From an uncultured Bacteroidales bacterium (GTDB lineage Bacteria; Bacteroidota; Bacteroidia; Bacteroidales; UBA932), in NCBI GenBank assembly GCA_949286415.1, contig CASEBV010000014.1, positions 51,010 to 115,009 of the forward strand: 64,000 nt of DNA, in the 5' to 3' direction. The stretch's first letter is position 1. The number at the start of each line of letters is the position of its first letter. The notes below the pieces were generated by a model that did not search any database, was not told the DNA's origin, and saw only the letters and a program-made list of their open reading frames with translations. Shown here one piece after another: positions 1 through 8,877 of this stretch. The position numbers were made by a program, and so were the translations under genes.

Positions 1-297
1 TGAGCCGGAAAGGATTGCATCTGCCACCTGGTCGGGACCGTTCTCGGAAAGGAATCCGAGTCTGCCGAGATTCATTCCCAGCACTGGGATGCCGCTTTCT
101 CCGACAAGTGCTGCCGCCGAAAGGAAAGTCCCGTCACCTCCGATGCTCACCAGCATGTCAAAATCATGGCCGGCCATATCCTGCCGTCCGCTGATGTCCG
201 CCACTTTGCACCCGCCCGCAACGAGCCTGTCCTTGAGTCTCACGATGCGGCTGTCTCCCGTCAGGGTCCTGTTCCTCAGATATACAGCTATATCCAT
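1..297 (-). CDS. nadK: NAD kinase, N-terminal part (runs off the left edge)
   Basis: Cytoplasmic enzyme that phosphorylates NAD to NADP. Reading leftward from an ATG at 297, the frame stays open for 99 codons to the window edge, so only the N-terminal third is present. The protein begins MDIAVYLRNRTL and carries the nucleotide-binding signature SIGGDGTFLSAA, followed by GIPVLGMNLGRLGFLSE, both hallmarks of the NAD kinase family. It diverges from pdxJ across a 155-bp gap. The identification rests on these motifs; the catalytic C-terminal domain cannot be checked. Confidence 0.93.
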   Translation of the reverse strand, partial: MDIAVYLRNRTLTGDSRIVRLKDRLVAGGCKVADISGRQDMAGHDFDMLVSIGGDGTFLSAAALVGESGIPVLGMNLGRLGFLSENGPDQVADAILSGS

Positions 298-354
298 CTC
301 ACACAATTATTGACCGACGCGCCCGACCGGACACGACGGCACATAAAACAGCCG

Positions 355-362
355 TAAAGTTA
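355..362 (-). promoter_or_regulatory. Possible -7 element for nadK
   Basis: On the minus strand this reads TAACTTTA, 7 of 8 matches to the Bacteroidetes -7 consensus TAnnTTTG, about 58 nt upstream of the nadK ATG. No TTTG -33 box was found at the usual spacing, so this is weak. Confidence 0.25.
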
Positions 363-394
363 CAAGATTCGGCGAACATATAAAAAATAATATA

Positions 395-402
395 TATTTT
401 TG
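395..402 (+). promoter_or_regulatory. Predicted -7 promoter element for pdxJ
   Basis: TATTTTTG matches the Bacteroidetes TAnnTTTG -7 consensus and lies 50 nt upstream of the pdxJ ATG in AT-rich intergenic DNA. No TTTG -33 box is seen at 19-20 nt spacing. Confidence 0.45.
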
Positions 403-452
403 CCGGCGGTTTCCGGGCATAATCCACGGAAACGGCAATACAATCGCCCAAA

Positions 453-1169
453 ATGACAAGATTAAGTGTAAACATCAACAAGATAGCGACATTGAGAAAT
501 GCAAGGGGCGGCAATATGCCGGATGTCACCAAAGCCGCCCTTGACTGCGAGAGATTCGGGGCTGAGGGCATCACGGTCCATCCGAGACCCGACGAAAGGC
601 ACATCAGATATTCGGACGTACGTGAAATCAGACCGCTTGTCAAGAGAGAATTCAACATAGAGGGCAACCCGATACAGAAATTCATCGACCTTGTCTGTGA
701 AGTTGTCCCCGACCAGGTTACACTTGTCCCGGATGCGGCCGACGCTGTCACTTCCGACGCAGGATGGGACACAGTCCGGAATGCAGACTTCCTGTCGGAC
801 ATATGCAGGACATTCAAGGCCAAGGGAATACGCACATCCATATTCATCGGGGCAGATCCTGCGATGGCAGAAGGCGCGGCAAAATGCGGCTGCGACCGGA
901 TAGAGCTGTACACGGAGCCATACGCAGCAGGCTACAGGACTGACAGGGAATCAGCCATAGCCCCGTTCATTGCCGCAGCGGCGACGGCACGCGACTGCGG
1001 GCTCGGAGTAAATGCAGGGCACGACCTGAACCTTGAGAACCTGGAATTTTTCATACGGAACATCCCGTGGACGGCAGAAGTATCAATCGGACATGCGATT
1101 ATCTGCGACGCCCTGTACATGGGGCTTGAAAAGACCATTGCGGAATACCTGAAAAGAGTGCACTTCTGA
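453..1169 (+). CDS. pdxJ: Pyridoxine 5'-phosphate synthase
   Basis: Condenses 1-deoxy-D-xylulose 5-phosphate with 3-amino-2-oxopropyl phosphate to give pyridoxine 5'-phosphate, the ring-closing step of the DXP-dependent vitamin B6 pathway. The 238-residue length is normal for this TIM-barrel enzyme. It opens with the typical [18 protein letters not shown], followed by [14 protein letters not shown] near residue 48 and a C-terminal VNAGHDLN and EVSIGHAI phosphate-site region. It is transcribed divergently from nadK and followed by an OmpH-like gene with its own promoter. The start is the first ATG after the predicted promoter. Confidence 0.97.
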   Translation: MTRLSVNINKIATLRNARGGNMPDVTKAALDCERFGAEGITVHPRPDERHIRYSDVREIRPLVKREFNIEGNPIQKFIDLVCEVVPDQVTLVPDAADAVTSDAGWDTVRNADFLSDICRTFKAKGIRTSIFIGADPAMAEGAAKCGCDRIELYTEPYAAGYRTDRESAIAPFIAAAATARDCGLGVNAGHDLNLENLEFFIRNIPWTAEVSIGHAIICDALYMGLEKTIAEYLKRVHF

Positions 1170-1213
1170 CAAAAAGAGTGTGCAGCATCTGAAATATTGC
1201 CAAGATTTTTGTA

Positions 1214-1221
1214 TATCTTTG
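1214..1221 (+). promoter_or_regulatory. Predicted -7 promoter element for the OmpH-like gene
   Basis: TATCTTTG fits the TAnnTTTG consensus perfectly and lies 35 nt before the ATG at 1256. No well-placed -33 TTTG is visible. Confidence 0.5.
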
Positions 1222-1255
1222 CAAATTGTAACAAAAACACAAAGAAAAAACGATA

Positions 1256-1873
1256 ATGAAAAACGCACCACTAATCCTCAGCATCATAGCTGTAGCTGCA
1301 GTTGCAGTATTCGGGACATTGTCATTGACAGGCAAATCGGAGAGCGGGAAAGCTCAGGTGACTGCAAGCAACGACAGCACAGCCGTATCGGCAGCCAAAG
1401 GAGACATTGTGTATATCGTATTTGACAGAATAATGACCGAGTACGACATGGCCAATGACCTGAGGACATCTGTAGAGACAAAAGTCCAGAATATCCAGGC
1501 TGAAGTTGACCGCAGAGGCAAGAAACTCGAAAAAGATGTCAACGAATTCCAGGACAAGCTGAACAGGGGGCTCATAACAAGATCCGTCGCCGAAGTCAGA
1601 AGTCAGGAGCTTCAGCAGCAGCAGAATGACTTCAACCTCTTCGCAGGACAGAAACAGAATGAGATTGCGGAGGAGCAGACAGTCATGATGAACCAGATAG
1701 TCGACGCCCTGAACACTTATCTTGAAAAATACAATCAGGAGAAGCAGTACGCAATGATTCTCATCAATCAGGGAGGACAGCCCGTATTTCTCGCACAGCC
1801 TGAACTTGACATCACGGATGATGTGCTCGCCGGCCTGAATGAGGAATATGTCAGGAACAAGAACAAGAAGTAG
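1256..1873 (+). CDS. OmpH/Skp-family periplasmic chaperone
   Basis: Probable periplasmic chaperone for outer-membrane proteins. Residues 1-25 form a hydrophobic signal or anchor (IAVAAVAVFG). After a short linker comes the OmpH entry strand (GDIVYIVFDRIM), then a long Gln/Glu/Lys-rich coiled coil at roughly residues 70-165, and a return segment (YAMILINQGGQPVF) that closes the core, as in Skp trimers. The 205-residue length suits Bacteroidetes OmpH paralogues. It stands alone here, away from bamA and lpxD. The client proteins are not known from sequence. Confidence 0.82.
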   Translation: MKNAPLILSIIAVAAVAVFGTLSLTGKSESGKAQVTASNDSTAVSAAKGDIVYIVFDRIMTEYDMANDLRTSVETKVQNIQAEVDRRGKKLEKDVNEFQDKLNRGLITRSVAEVRSQELQQQQNDFNLFAGQKQNEIAEEQTVMMNQIVDALNTYLEKYNQEKQYAMILINQGGQPVFLAQPELDITDDVLAGLNEEYVRNKNKK

Positions 1874-1912
1874 TAGTCTGGGCCAACAGGTTCTGAAAAC
1901 CGCAGACTGATT

Positions 1913-3034
1913 TTGAAAATAGCGATATTGTCATGCTTTTACCCCTACAGGGGCGGTATTTCCCAGTTCAACGCATGCCTATACGGTGAACTGGGAAAAA
2001 CCTGTGAAGTAAGGGCTTTCAATTTCAAGAGACAATATCCCGCATTCCTCTTCCCCGGAAAGACACAATATGTGACTGCCGATGACGAGGCCATGCCAGT
2101 CGAAAGCACTTTTCTGCTTGACACCGCCAACCCGTTCTCGTATGTCACCACCATGAAGGCCATCAGGGACTGGAACCCGGACCTTCTCATAGTGCGGTAC
2201 TGGATGTCGTATTTTGCACCGTCGCTCGGATATATAACAAGGCATCTCCGAGGAAGATGCAAAGTAATTTCCATTCTGGACAATGTCATCCCGCATGAGC
2301 CGAGGTTCTTTGACACGCCGCTCACGAAATATTTTCTTAAAGGCAGTGACGGATGCGTCACACTGTGCGAAGCCGTGTCCAGGGACCTTCTGAAGATCAA
2401 GCCTGACGCCAGATATACGGTCATTCCCCATCCGCTGTACTCACATTTCGGGGCAAAGAAGCCCCGCAGAGAAGCGGAAAAGGTGCTTGGGCTCAAAGGA
2501 GGAAAGAAAAACATTCTTTTTTTCGGGCTCATCCGTGAATACAAGGGGCTCGACATCCTCATAGACGCATTCAGCGGACTTGACGACAGCTATCAGCTGA
2601 TTATAGCGGGCGAGCCATACGGTTCATTTGAGAAATACGCGGATGCCATCGCCCTCTCCCCTCTCAAAGACAATATTCATACATACCTCAGATACATAAA
2701 GGACTCTGAAGTGACAGACTTCTTCTCCGCAGCTGATGTCACGGTGCTTCCATACAGAAGCGCGACCCAGAGCGGCATAAGCTCCGTATCCTACCATTTT
2801 GAAATCCCCATGATTGTGACAGAGACAGGAGGGCTGAAAGAAACAATAGGGGACAGGAAGACAGGGCTCGTGGCAAAAGACTGCACCCCGGAAGCTGTCA
2901 GGGAGGAAATAATACGATATTTTGCAGATCCCGGGATTGCAGAGGACTGCATCGGGCATATCAGAAAAGAAAAGGAGAGGCTGTCATGGGGGAATTTCTG
3001 CAGGAAACTGCTTGAATTTGCATCGGAACTCTGA
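1913..3034 (+). CDS. Glycosyltransferase family 4-like, TTG start
   Basis: GT-B fold glycosyltransferase of the GT4 group, 373 residues, cytoplasmic or membrane-associated. The N-terminus MKIAILSCFYPYRGGISQ is the usual nucleotide-sugar enzyme opening; the C-terminal half has the linker FFGLIREYKGLDIL and the donor-site segment around FEIPMIVTETGGLKE. The start codon is TTG at 1913: no in-frame ATG precedes it, and the family N-terminus begins exactly there. It lies 39 bp after the OmpH-like gene and 60 bp before a LysM protein gene. Sugar and acceptor cannot be deduced; a role in surface polysaccharide or lipid glycosylation is inferred. Confidence 0.85.
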   Translation: MKIAILSCFYPYRGGISQFNACLYGELGKTCEVRAFNFKRQYPAFLFPGKTQYVTADDEAMPVESTFLLDTANPFSYVTTMKAIRDWNPDLLIVRYWMSYFAPSLGYITRHLRGRCKVISILDNVIPHEPRFFDTPLTKYFLKGSDGCVTLCEAVSRDLLKIKPDARYTVIPHPLYSHFGAKKPRREAEKVLGLKGGKKNILFFGLIREYKGLDILIDAFSGLDDSYQLIIAGEPYGSFEKYADAIALSPLKDNIHTYLRYIKDSEVTDFFSAADVTVLPYRSATQSGISSVSYHFEIPMIVTETGGLKETIGDRKTGLVAKDCTPEAVREEIIRYFADPGIAEDCIGHIRKEKERLSWGNFCRKLLEFASEL

Positions 3035-3094
3035 CAGCACCCGGATGTTTCCGGATGAGTACACCGGAGACAACACCATATAACACAGAATGAA

Positions 3095-4798
3095 ATGAAC
3101 AGAAGAATACTTGTCATGTTCCTGGCTGCGTTCTGCCTCATGGCATCCTACGCAGCCGCCTACGGACAATATCCACAGGTACCGGTGTCCATCTCAACCG
3201 AAAAAGTGAAGATTGACGGCAAAGTCTACTATTCCCACATCGTTCTGGAAAAGCAGACTCTGTATTCCATCAGCAAGGCCTATGGAGTCACCGTCCAGGA
3301 CATTTACGATGCCAATCCGGCACTTCAGACGGAAGGGCTGAAAAAAAATGCCATCATATTGATTCCTTCGGCACAGCCGGCAACAACAGCACAGACAGCG
3401 CAGGGAACAAACCCAGACAATGAAATATCCGATGCCCCGGCACAGGACGACAACGGCTCCAAGGCCGCGAAAAAGAACCGCAGGAACCGGGAAAAAGTAC
3501 AGGATGTCTACATCGTACACACTGTCAGATGGTTTGAAGACCTTGACATGATATCCGAGAAATACGGAGTCCCTGTAGACATCATAATGGAAGTGAACGG
3601 CCTGACCGGGCGAAAACTCACCAACAGGCAGAAACTGAAGATACCGGCAGACCTGAAGGCATATCTTGAAGAACGCGCCGCTTCACAGGCACAGGAACAG
3701 CAGCAAGCTGAAGAAAGTACAGAAGCCACGGCCCAGGACCGGCACATATCAATGCCGAAGACCGACATAAACGCCATCCTGATGCTCCCGTTCAATGCCG
3801 TCGAAGGCAGCGGAAGCGAGAGCAACATGGACTTCTACAGCGGAGCCCTCCTTGCGGCAAGAGACCTCGGCCTCAGCGGCACAGGAGTAGACCTGAGCGT
3901 ATACGATGTGGCAGGAGGAACATCCCCGGTGACTGCAGACCGGCTCAGGATGTCGGATGTGGCGATAGGTCCGGTATCAAAGTCGGCACTTGCAGCATTG
4001 CTGGAAATTGCACCGGAAGACCGCTACATAGTCTCGCCTTTTGACCAGAGGGCAGAAGCACTTGTCGCAACCAACAAGAATTTTGTCCAGGCCCCGGCAT
4101 CCGTATCCGCCCAATACGAAAATCTCACGGACTGGATAACTGAAAGCAGGACGCCGGACGAGCCGCTGATTGTCGTTTTCGAGAAAGGCATGAGGGAAGA
4201 GTCGGAAAGCAACGCCGCAGAGACATATCTCCAGGCATCAGGACAGACTTATTCATCATTCTCATACAGCATACTCGAGGGAAGGAATGTGCTTGAACCG
4301 ATAAAGGCCCTCATGAACCAGGAGAAGACCAACAGAGTACTTGTCATATCCGAGAGCGAGGCATTTGTAAATGACCTTGTAAGGAATCTTAATCTTCTGA
4401 TTCACGAAGACTACCGGATAGTCCTGTACGGACCTTCGAAACTCCGCAGTTTCGAGACAATCGATGTCGAGGACTACCACAATGTGAATCTGCATCTTGC
4501 CATGTCCTATTATGTGGACTATGATTCCCCTGAAGTGCAGGATTTTCTGCTCAAATACAGGGCCCTTTACAATACTGAGCCGGGGCCGTTCGCCTTTCAG
4601 GGCTACGACCTGATGCACTATTTTGTCAAGGTCTGTGCAAAATACGGAACTGGCTGGGGAGAATTCATAGAAGATGAAGACACCGCAAGGCTGCTCCAGT
4701 CCGATTTCAAATTCAGAAGATACGGTGAAGGAGGTCTTGAAAACATCGGCATCAGGAGGCTCGTCTATGGACCTGACTACAGTGTCAAACTGCTGTAG
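3095..4798 (+). CDS. Secreted protein with two LysM domains and a receptor-like (type 1 periplasmic-binding) domain
   Basis: 567 residues. A signal peptide is likely at residues 1-24 (ending AAAYG). Two LysM peptidoglycan-binding modules follow, at about 46-92 (HIVLEKQTLYSISKAYGV) and 138-185 (DLDMISEKYGVPVDIIMEVNG), joined by a low-complexity Ala/Thr/Asp linker. The rest, from about residue 225, resembles the two-lobed ligand-binding fold of amino-acid ABC receptors: INAILMLPFNAVEG, DFYSGALLAARDLG, AIGPVSKSALAALL. No transporter genes are adjacent, so it is probably a cell-wall-tethered periplasmic sensor or scaffold. The ligand is unknown. Confidence 0.8.
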   Translation: MNRRILVMFLAAFCLMASYAAAYGQYPQVPVSISTEKVKIDGKVYYSHIVLEKQTLYSISKAYGVTVQDIYDANPALQTEGLKKNAIILIPSAQPATTAQTAQGTNPDNEISDAPAQDDNGSKAAKKNRRNREKVQDVYIVHTVRWFEDLDMISEKYGVPVDIIMEVNGLTGRKLTNRQKLKIPADLKAYLEERAASQAQEQQQAEESTEATAQDRHISMPKTDINAILMLPFNAVEGSGSESNMDFYSGALLAARDLGLSGTGVDLSVYDVAGGTSPVTADRLRMSDVAIGPVSKSALAALLEIAPEDRYIVSPFDQRAEALVATNKNFVQAPASVSAQYENLTDWITESRTPDEPLIVVFEKGMREESESNAAETYLQASGQTYSSFSYSILEGRNVLEPIKALMNQEKTNRVLVISESEAFVNDLVRNLNLLIHEDYRIVLYGPSKLRSFETIDVEDYHNVNLHLAMSYYVDYDSPEVQDFLLKYRALYNTEPGPFAFQGYDLMHYFVKVCAKYGTGWGEFIEDEDTARLLQSDFKFRRYGEGGLENIGIRRLVYGPDYSVKLL

Positions 4799-4843
4799 AA
4801 CTTGAAAAATTGCAGAAAGCGAAACGACTGCAGAACTTTATTT

Positions 4844-6538
4844 TCAGCCTCTGTCGGAGACTTGTCCGGACAGGAGAACCCGGGCATTGGCAATTGCCGC
4901 GTCCGTGAGCACCGAGCCGCTCAGCATTCTGGCAAGCTCCAGAACGCGTTCCTCGTCAGACAACCGGCGGATAGACGAGACTGTCCTGGACGAATCAGGG
5001 TCAGTCTCCTTTGAAACGAGATAATGAGCAGAGCCTTTGGCTGCCACCTGAGGCAGATGCGTGATGGCGAAGACCTGCATATCCTTTCCCATCTCACATA
5101 TCATCGAGCCCATCTTGTCGGCGGCACTTCCGGATACGCCGGTATCTATTTCATCGAATATCATGGCAGGCATCGACATGAATTTGGCCATCATCGCCTT
5201 CAGGGACAGCATTATCCGTGACATTTCACCGCCGGAGGCACACTTTGGGACATCCGAAGGCGTTTTCCCTGTCGACGAGAACAGGAAGGCGACGGAATCT
5301 CTGCCGGTGTCTGAAAGCCCGGAGTCCAGGACTTCCACCTCAAATACAGCCGAAGGAAGTTCAAGGAAACGCATTGACGACATTATCGCCGCAGCAAACG
5401 GAGATGCCGCCCTTGTCCTTGAGTCATGAAGAGCCGACGCGAGTCCGTGGACCTTCTTTTCCGCCGCGTCAAGCTCAGAAGCCTTCGCGGCAAGTTTTTC
5501 CTCCAGGGAGGAAGTATCCCCGACAATGGCAGCAAGCCTGTCCCTCTCATCTATCAGGGACTTCTCGTCGGAGCAACTGAATTTCTGCATCAGGCCATAT
5601 AGCAGGGAAAGCCTGTCATCCACCTGCATGAGCCTGTCCTGAGACACATCTGTCATGGAATTGATGGAAGACACCTCGGAGAAGATGTCATCAAGCTCCA
5701 CCCTGCACGAAGCGAGACGCTCCTGAAGGGCAGATACCCGCGGGATAAATCTTGACACGCGGGACAAATGCCTTTCAGCATCCCTGAGCATGGAGTCCAT
5801 GCCGGGGCCGTCTCCATCCTGGACACCGGAGAAAATGTTTTCGGCCTGACACAGATTGTCCTTGATTTCTTCCGCATTTGCAAGCTGCTTCTGCTCGGCT
5901 TCAAGAGCCTCAAGCTCCCCTTCGCGGAGAGAAGCGGATTCAAGCTGCATGAGACGCGCTCCGACATAGTCTTTCTGCTCTCTTGCCACGGCAAGGGACT
6001 TCTCCAGAGCACTGACCTCATTGCGAAGACTGACAAATGCAGAATAGGCTTCGTGATATTGTTCAAGCAGGCCTGAATTGCCGGCGTACATATCAAGGAC
6101 CGCAAGTCTGAACTGTCTGTCTGACAGCATCATCGTCTGGTGCTGTGAATGTATGTCAATCAGATGGGAGGCAAGGGACTGCAGCACCGGGACCGGGACA
6201 GGTGAATCATTGACAAATGAACGGGAACGCCCCGTCGGATTCACCACCCTGCGGACGGTCAGTATACCGTCGGGACAGTCTATTTCGTTCTCTTCCAACA
6301 GTTCCCTTAAGCCGCTGCGGCCAAGGTCCGCCGAAAATTCCGCCTCCACGATACAATTGCCTCCATTCTCCCCGATGACGGAGACATCCGCCCTGGCACC
6401 GAGTGCAAGATTCAGGGCTCCGAGAAGAATGGACTTTCCGGCTCCTGTCTGCCCTGTAATTATGACAAGACCCTCCGGGAACTCAATGTCCAGAGAGTCT
6501 ATAAGTACATAATTTTTGACAAGAAGCCGCTTCAGCAT
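4844..6538 (-). CDS. recN: DNA repair ATPase RecN
   Basis: SMC-like ATPase acting in double-strand-break repair, 564 residues, close to the usual length. The N-terminal Walker A motif is GQTGAGKSILLGALNLALG; the middle is a long coiled coil; the C-terminal ATPase half has the signature ASGGEMSRIMLSLKAMMAK and Walker B MIFDEIDTGVSGSAA, followed by a QVAAKG segment. It is the last gene of the trxB-bamD-rpoZ-recN operon and its ATG overlaps the rpoZ stop by one base (TGATG). It converges with the LysM gene, with 45 bp between the stops. Confidence 0.97.
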   Translation of the reverse strand: MLKRLLVKNYVLIDSLDIEFPEGLVIITGQTGAGKSILLGALNLALGARADVSVIGENGGNCIVEAEFSADLGRSGLRELLEENEIDCPDGILTVRRVVNPTGRSRSFVNDSPVPVPVLQSLASHLIDIHSQHQTMMLSDRQFRLAVLDMYAGNSGLLEQYHEAYSAFVSLRNEVSALEKSLAVAREQKDYVGARLMQLESASLREGELEALEAEQKQLANAEEIKDNLCQAENIFSGVQDGDGPGMDSMLRDAERHLSRVSRFIPRVSALQERLASCRVELDDIFSEVSSINSMTDVSQDRLMQVDDRLSLLYGLMQKFSCSDEKSLIDERDRLAAIVGDTSSLEEKLAAKASELDAAEKKVHGLASALHDSRTRAASPFAAAIMSSMRFLELPSAVFEVEVLDSGLSDTGRDSVAFLFSSTGKTPSDVPKCASGGEMSRIMLSLKAMMAKFMSMPAMIFDEIDTGVSGSAADKMGSMICEMGKDMQVFAITHLPQVAAKGSAHYLVSKETDPDSSRTVSSIRRLSDEERVLELARMLSGSVLTDAAIANARVLLSGQVSDRG

Positions 6539-6861
6539 CAGTCGTTGTCCTCTTTCTTGGCCATTCGCCAGTAAATCTCGTTGTTCTCAAATTCAGAGAT
6601 GGCAACAAGACCCGGCTTAGGCTGTTTCTCGTAATATTTGGAAATCTCTATCTGTTCCCTGTTTTCAAAGACCTCCTCCATGGTGTCACGGTCGTTCTTG
6701 AAATCCTCGAGTTTCTTGGTAAGTTCCTTCTTCTCGGCCATGGAAATCTGGTTGGCCCTCTTTGAAAGAATCACGACTGTCTCATAGATGTTGCCTGTCG
6801 GAGAAGCAAGATCACAGAGGTCCCTTGTAACGGTATTGGCTGGAATTTTTTTTGTTGTCAT
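6538..6861 (-). CDS. rpoZ: RNA polymerase omega subunit, Bacteroidetes type
   Basis: 107 residues. The segment NIYETVVILSKRANQIS matches the omega/Rpb6 core, in which the helix after the ILSKRA-like motif cradles the beta' C-terminus. The C-terminal half is highly charged, as in Bacteroidetes omega proteins, which are divergent from E. coli RpoZ. The position downstream of bamD and upstream of recN is characteristic of the phylum. Start ATG at 6861 lies 53 bp after bamD. Confidence 0.85.
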   Translation of the reverse strand: MTTKKIPANTVTRDLCDLASPTGNIYETVVILSKRANQISMAEKKELTKKLEDFKNDRDTMEEVFENREQIEISKYYEKQPKPGLVAISEFENNEIYWRMAKKEDND

Positions 6862-6914
6862 ATCAAATTTTATTTGTTGTCCATTTTATTATACCCCGGT
6901 TTCAGTACAGGGTT

Positions 6915-7919
6915 TCAAAAATTTTCTGATTTGGCCTCGGCCTCATTCTCCATTCCCCGGAGGATGACCATGTCTTCAGTATCATCAACAAGCTTTTCAT
7001 TGAGACGGGCACCTTTCCTCATAATGGCTTTCTGCTCCCTGTTGAGCCTGCGGCGCTCTTTCTCGAAGGCCCTGTCATCGTGCTCCTCCATATCGGCTTC
7101 CACCGCCTGCTGCCCAGGATATCTGCCGAGGATGCGCTGTACCCTCCTGTATATGGTATCCAATTCCCTTCTGTATTCTGAATCGGGATATTCGCCTATA
7201 AAATTCAGATAGTCATCGACAAAAGTCATATATCTCTCCTTCTGCTTCTGCTGCACACTCAGCTGGGCATACTTATAAGATGACATGGCAATATAATAAA
7301 GGATGTCCTCCCTGAATATATTCTCTGAATCATCCTTCAGGACATTACGGAAAGCCACCCTTGACGCGATATAGTCCTCCATCTTGTAATAGAGGCGCGC
7401 CGCCTCGAATGCCTTGGTGTCAAGCCTCGCATTCAGGTCATTGAGCATTTCCCGGCATACATCGGCGTGGGATGCGTCCGGATACTCCTTCATGAACTGT
7501 GATATCGCGTCTATCGCCCTGTAAGTCGGACTCTGGTCAAGCTCGTACCTCAATGTGGACCGGTACATGCAGTCCAGCCTCAGAAATCTTGCCTCGGAGG
7601 AGAAAGGACTGCGGGGATAACTCTCAAGGAATTTCTCGAAATTGGTCTCGGCGGTATAATAGTCTTTGGCCCTGTAGTTGCTGAGACCCCAATAATACTG
7701 CACTGTATCATCTCTCTCCGTACCTCCGGTCACGACAGAGATTGACTCGAACAATGCGGCAGCCTTGGTGAATTTGGCGTCATTGAAATAACGGAACGCC
7801 GCCTCATACTTAAGGTCTACATCATTGCTGTTAAGCAGCATTTCATACTGCGACTTGCACGAAGAGAGGGCAACAGCCGCAATCGCGGCAACTGCTGCCG
7901 CCATTATCTTGACTTTCAT
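6915..7919 (-). CDS. bamD: Outer membrane assembly lipoprotein BamD
   Basis: Lipoprotein of the beta-barrel assembly (BAM) complex, anchored to the inner face of the outer membrane. Signal sequence with lipobox ALSSC (lipidated Cys at residue 20). The body is a series of TPR-like helix pairs: AFRYFNDAKFTKAAALFE, YRAKDYYTAETNFEKFLE, ARLYYKMEDYIASRVAFRN. A Glu/Arg-rich C-terminal tail extends past the usual end (334 residues against about 245 in E. coli), which is common in Bacteroidetes. Its ATG overlaps the trxB stop (ATGA), implying translational coupling. Confidence 0.9.
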   Translation of the reverse strand: MKVKIMAAAVAAIAAVALSSCKSQYEMLLNSNDVDLKYEAAFRYFNDAKFTKAAALFESISVVTGGTERDDTVQYYWGLSNYRAKDYYTAETNFEKFLESYPRSPFSSEARFLRLDCMYRSTLRYELDQSPTYRAIDAISQFMKEYPDASHADVCREMLNDLNARLDTKAFEAARLYYKMEDYIASRVAFRNVLKDDSENIFREDILYYIAMSSYKYAQLSVQQKQKERYMTFVDDYLNFIGEYPDSEYRRELDTIYRRVQRILGRYPGQQAVEADMEEHDDRAFEKERRRLNREQKAIMRKGARLNEKLVDDTEDMVILRGMENEAEAKSENF

Positions 7920-8854
7920 ATCTTATTCTGTGAAATTAAGAATTTTTCTGCGTCCAGAGCAGCCCGGCACCCCGATGCCGCTGCCGTAATGGCCTGCCTG
8001 TAATGCGGATCCTGCACATCTCCGGCGGCAAATACTCCGTCAACATTTGTCCTTGACGAAACACCGTCCGTCATGATGTAGCCTTCCGGATTGACATTGA
8101 CCCATCGGCTGAAGAGTTCCGAATTGGGATGATGGCCGATTGCAAGGAAAAATCCGTCGACAGGAATTTCAAAGACACTGCCGTCTTTCCTTACAAGCCT
8201 GACACCGGTGACACCGGACATGTCGCCAAGGACTTCTTGAGTGTTGCAGTTCCACAGTATTTCTATGTTCGGGGTATTCCTGACCCTGTCCTGCATGGCC
8301 TCGGAGGCCCTGAGCACATCGCGGCGCACGATCATGTACACCTTGCTGCAGATTGAGGCAAGATATGTGGCTTCCTCACAGGCGGTATCCCCGCCGCCGA
8401 CCACGGCGACAGTCTTCTTGCGATAGAAAAAACCGTCACAGGTCGCGCAGGCAGACACCCCCATGCCCTTGAATTTCTCTTCTGAAGGAAGACCGAGATA
8501 TTTTGCATTGGCCCCGGTCGCAATAATCAGGGCATCAGCCTCAATCTGCCTTTCCCCGTCAACTGTCACAGTGAACGGACGCACCGACAGGTCCGCGTCC
8601 GAAATCATTCCTGTCCTTATATCGGCTCCGAGGCGTACTGCCTGAGCCTTCATCGTGCTCATCAGAGCCTGCCCGTCTATACCGTTTTCAAACCCGGGAT
8701 AATTCTCCACTTCCGTTGTCGTGGTCAGCTGCCCGCCGGGCTGCAGGCCCTCATAAAGCACGGGAGATAGCCCCGACCTTGATGCATAGATGGCCGCCGT
8801 ATAGCCGGCCGGACCGCCCCCTATGATGAGGCACTTTACATGTTCTTTTTCCAT
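7916..8854 (-). CDS. trxB: Thioredoxin reductase
   Basis: FAD/NADPH enzyme that reduces thioredoxin, 312 residues as expected. FAD-binding motif IGGGPAGYTAAIYASR at residues 11-26; redox-active CATC (C136, C139) within SACATCDGFF; NADPH-binding VVGGGDTACEEATYLAS after it; C-terminal FAD segment VFAAGDVQD. It heads the operon trxB-bamD-rpoZ-recN. The predicted -7 element ends only 6 nt before the ATG, so the message may be leaderless. Thioredoxin reduction supplies peroxiredoxins such as the Bcp encoded at 26.2 kb. Confidence 0.97.
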   Translation of the reverse strand: MEKEHVKCLIIGGGPAGYTAAIYASRSGLSPVLYEGLQPGGQLTTTTEVENYPGFENGIDGQALMSTMKAQAVRLGADIRTGMISDADLSVRPFTVTVDGERQIEADALIIATGANAKYLGLPSEEKFKGMGVSACATCDGFFYRKKTVAVVGGGDTACEEATYLASICSKVYMIVRRDVLRASEAMQDRVRNTPNIEILWNCNTQEVLGDMSGVTGVRLVRKDGSVFEIPVDGFFLAIGHHPNSELFSRWVNVNPEGYIMTDGVSSRTNVDGVFAAGDVQDPHYRQAITAAASGCRAALDAEKFLISQNKI

Positions 8855-8860
8855 AACTCA

Positions 8861-8868
8861 CAAAGATA
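8861..8868 (-). promoter_or_regulatory. Predicted -7 element for trxB, very close to the start codon
   Basis: Minus-strand TATCTTTG is a perfect TAnnTTTG match. Only TGAGTT separates it from the trxB ATG at 8854, so transcription would begin at or within a few bases of the start codon. No good -33 TTTG is seen. Confidence 0.45.
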
Positions 8869-8877
8869 CACATTTTT

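Noticed and set aside
1860..1960. Frameshift or lost start codon at the glycosyltransferase gene at 1913
   Set aside because: The frame begins precisely at a TTG where the family N-terminus MKIAILS starts, and the gene is full length, so a non-ATG start is the simpler explanation.
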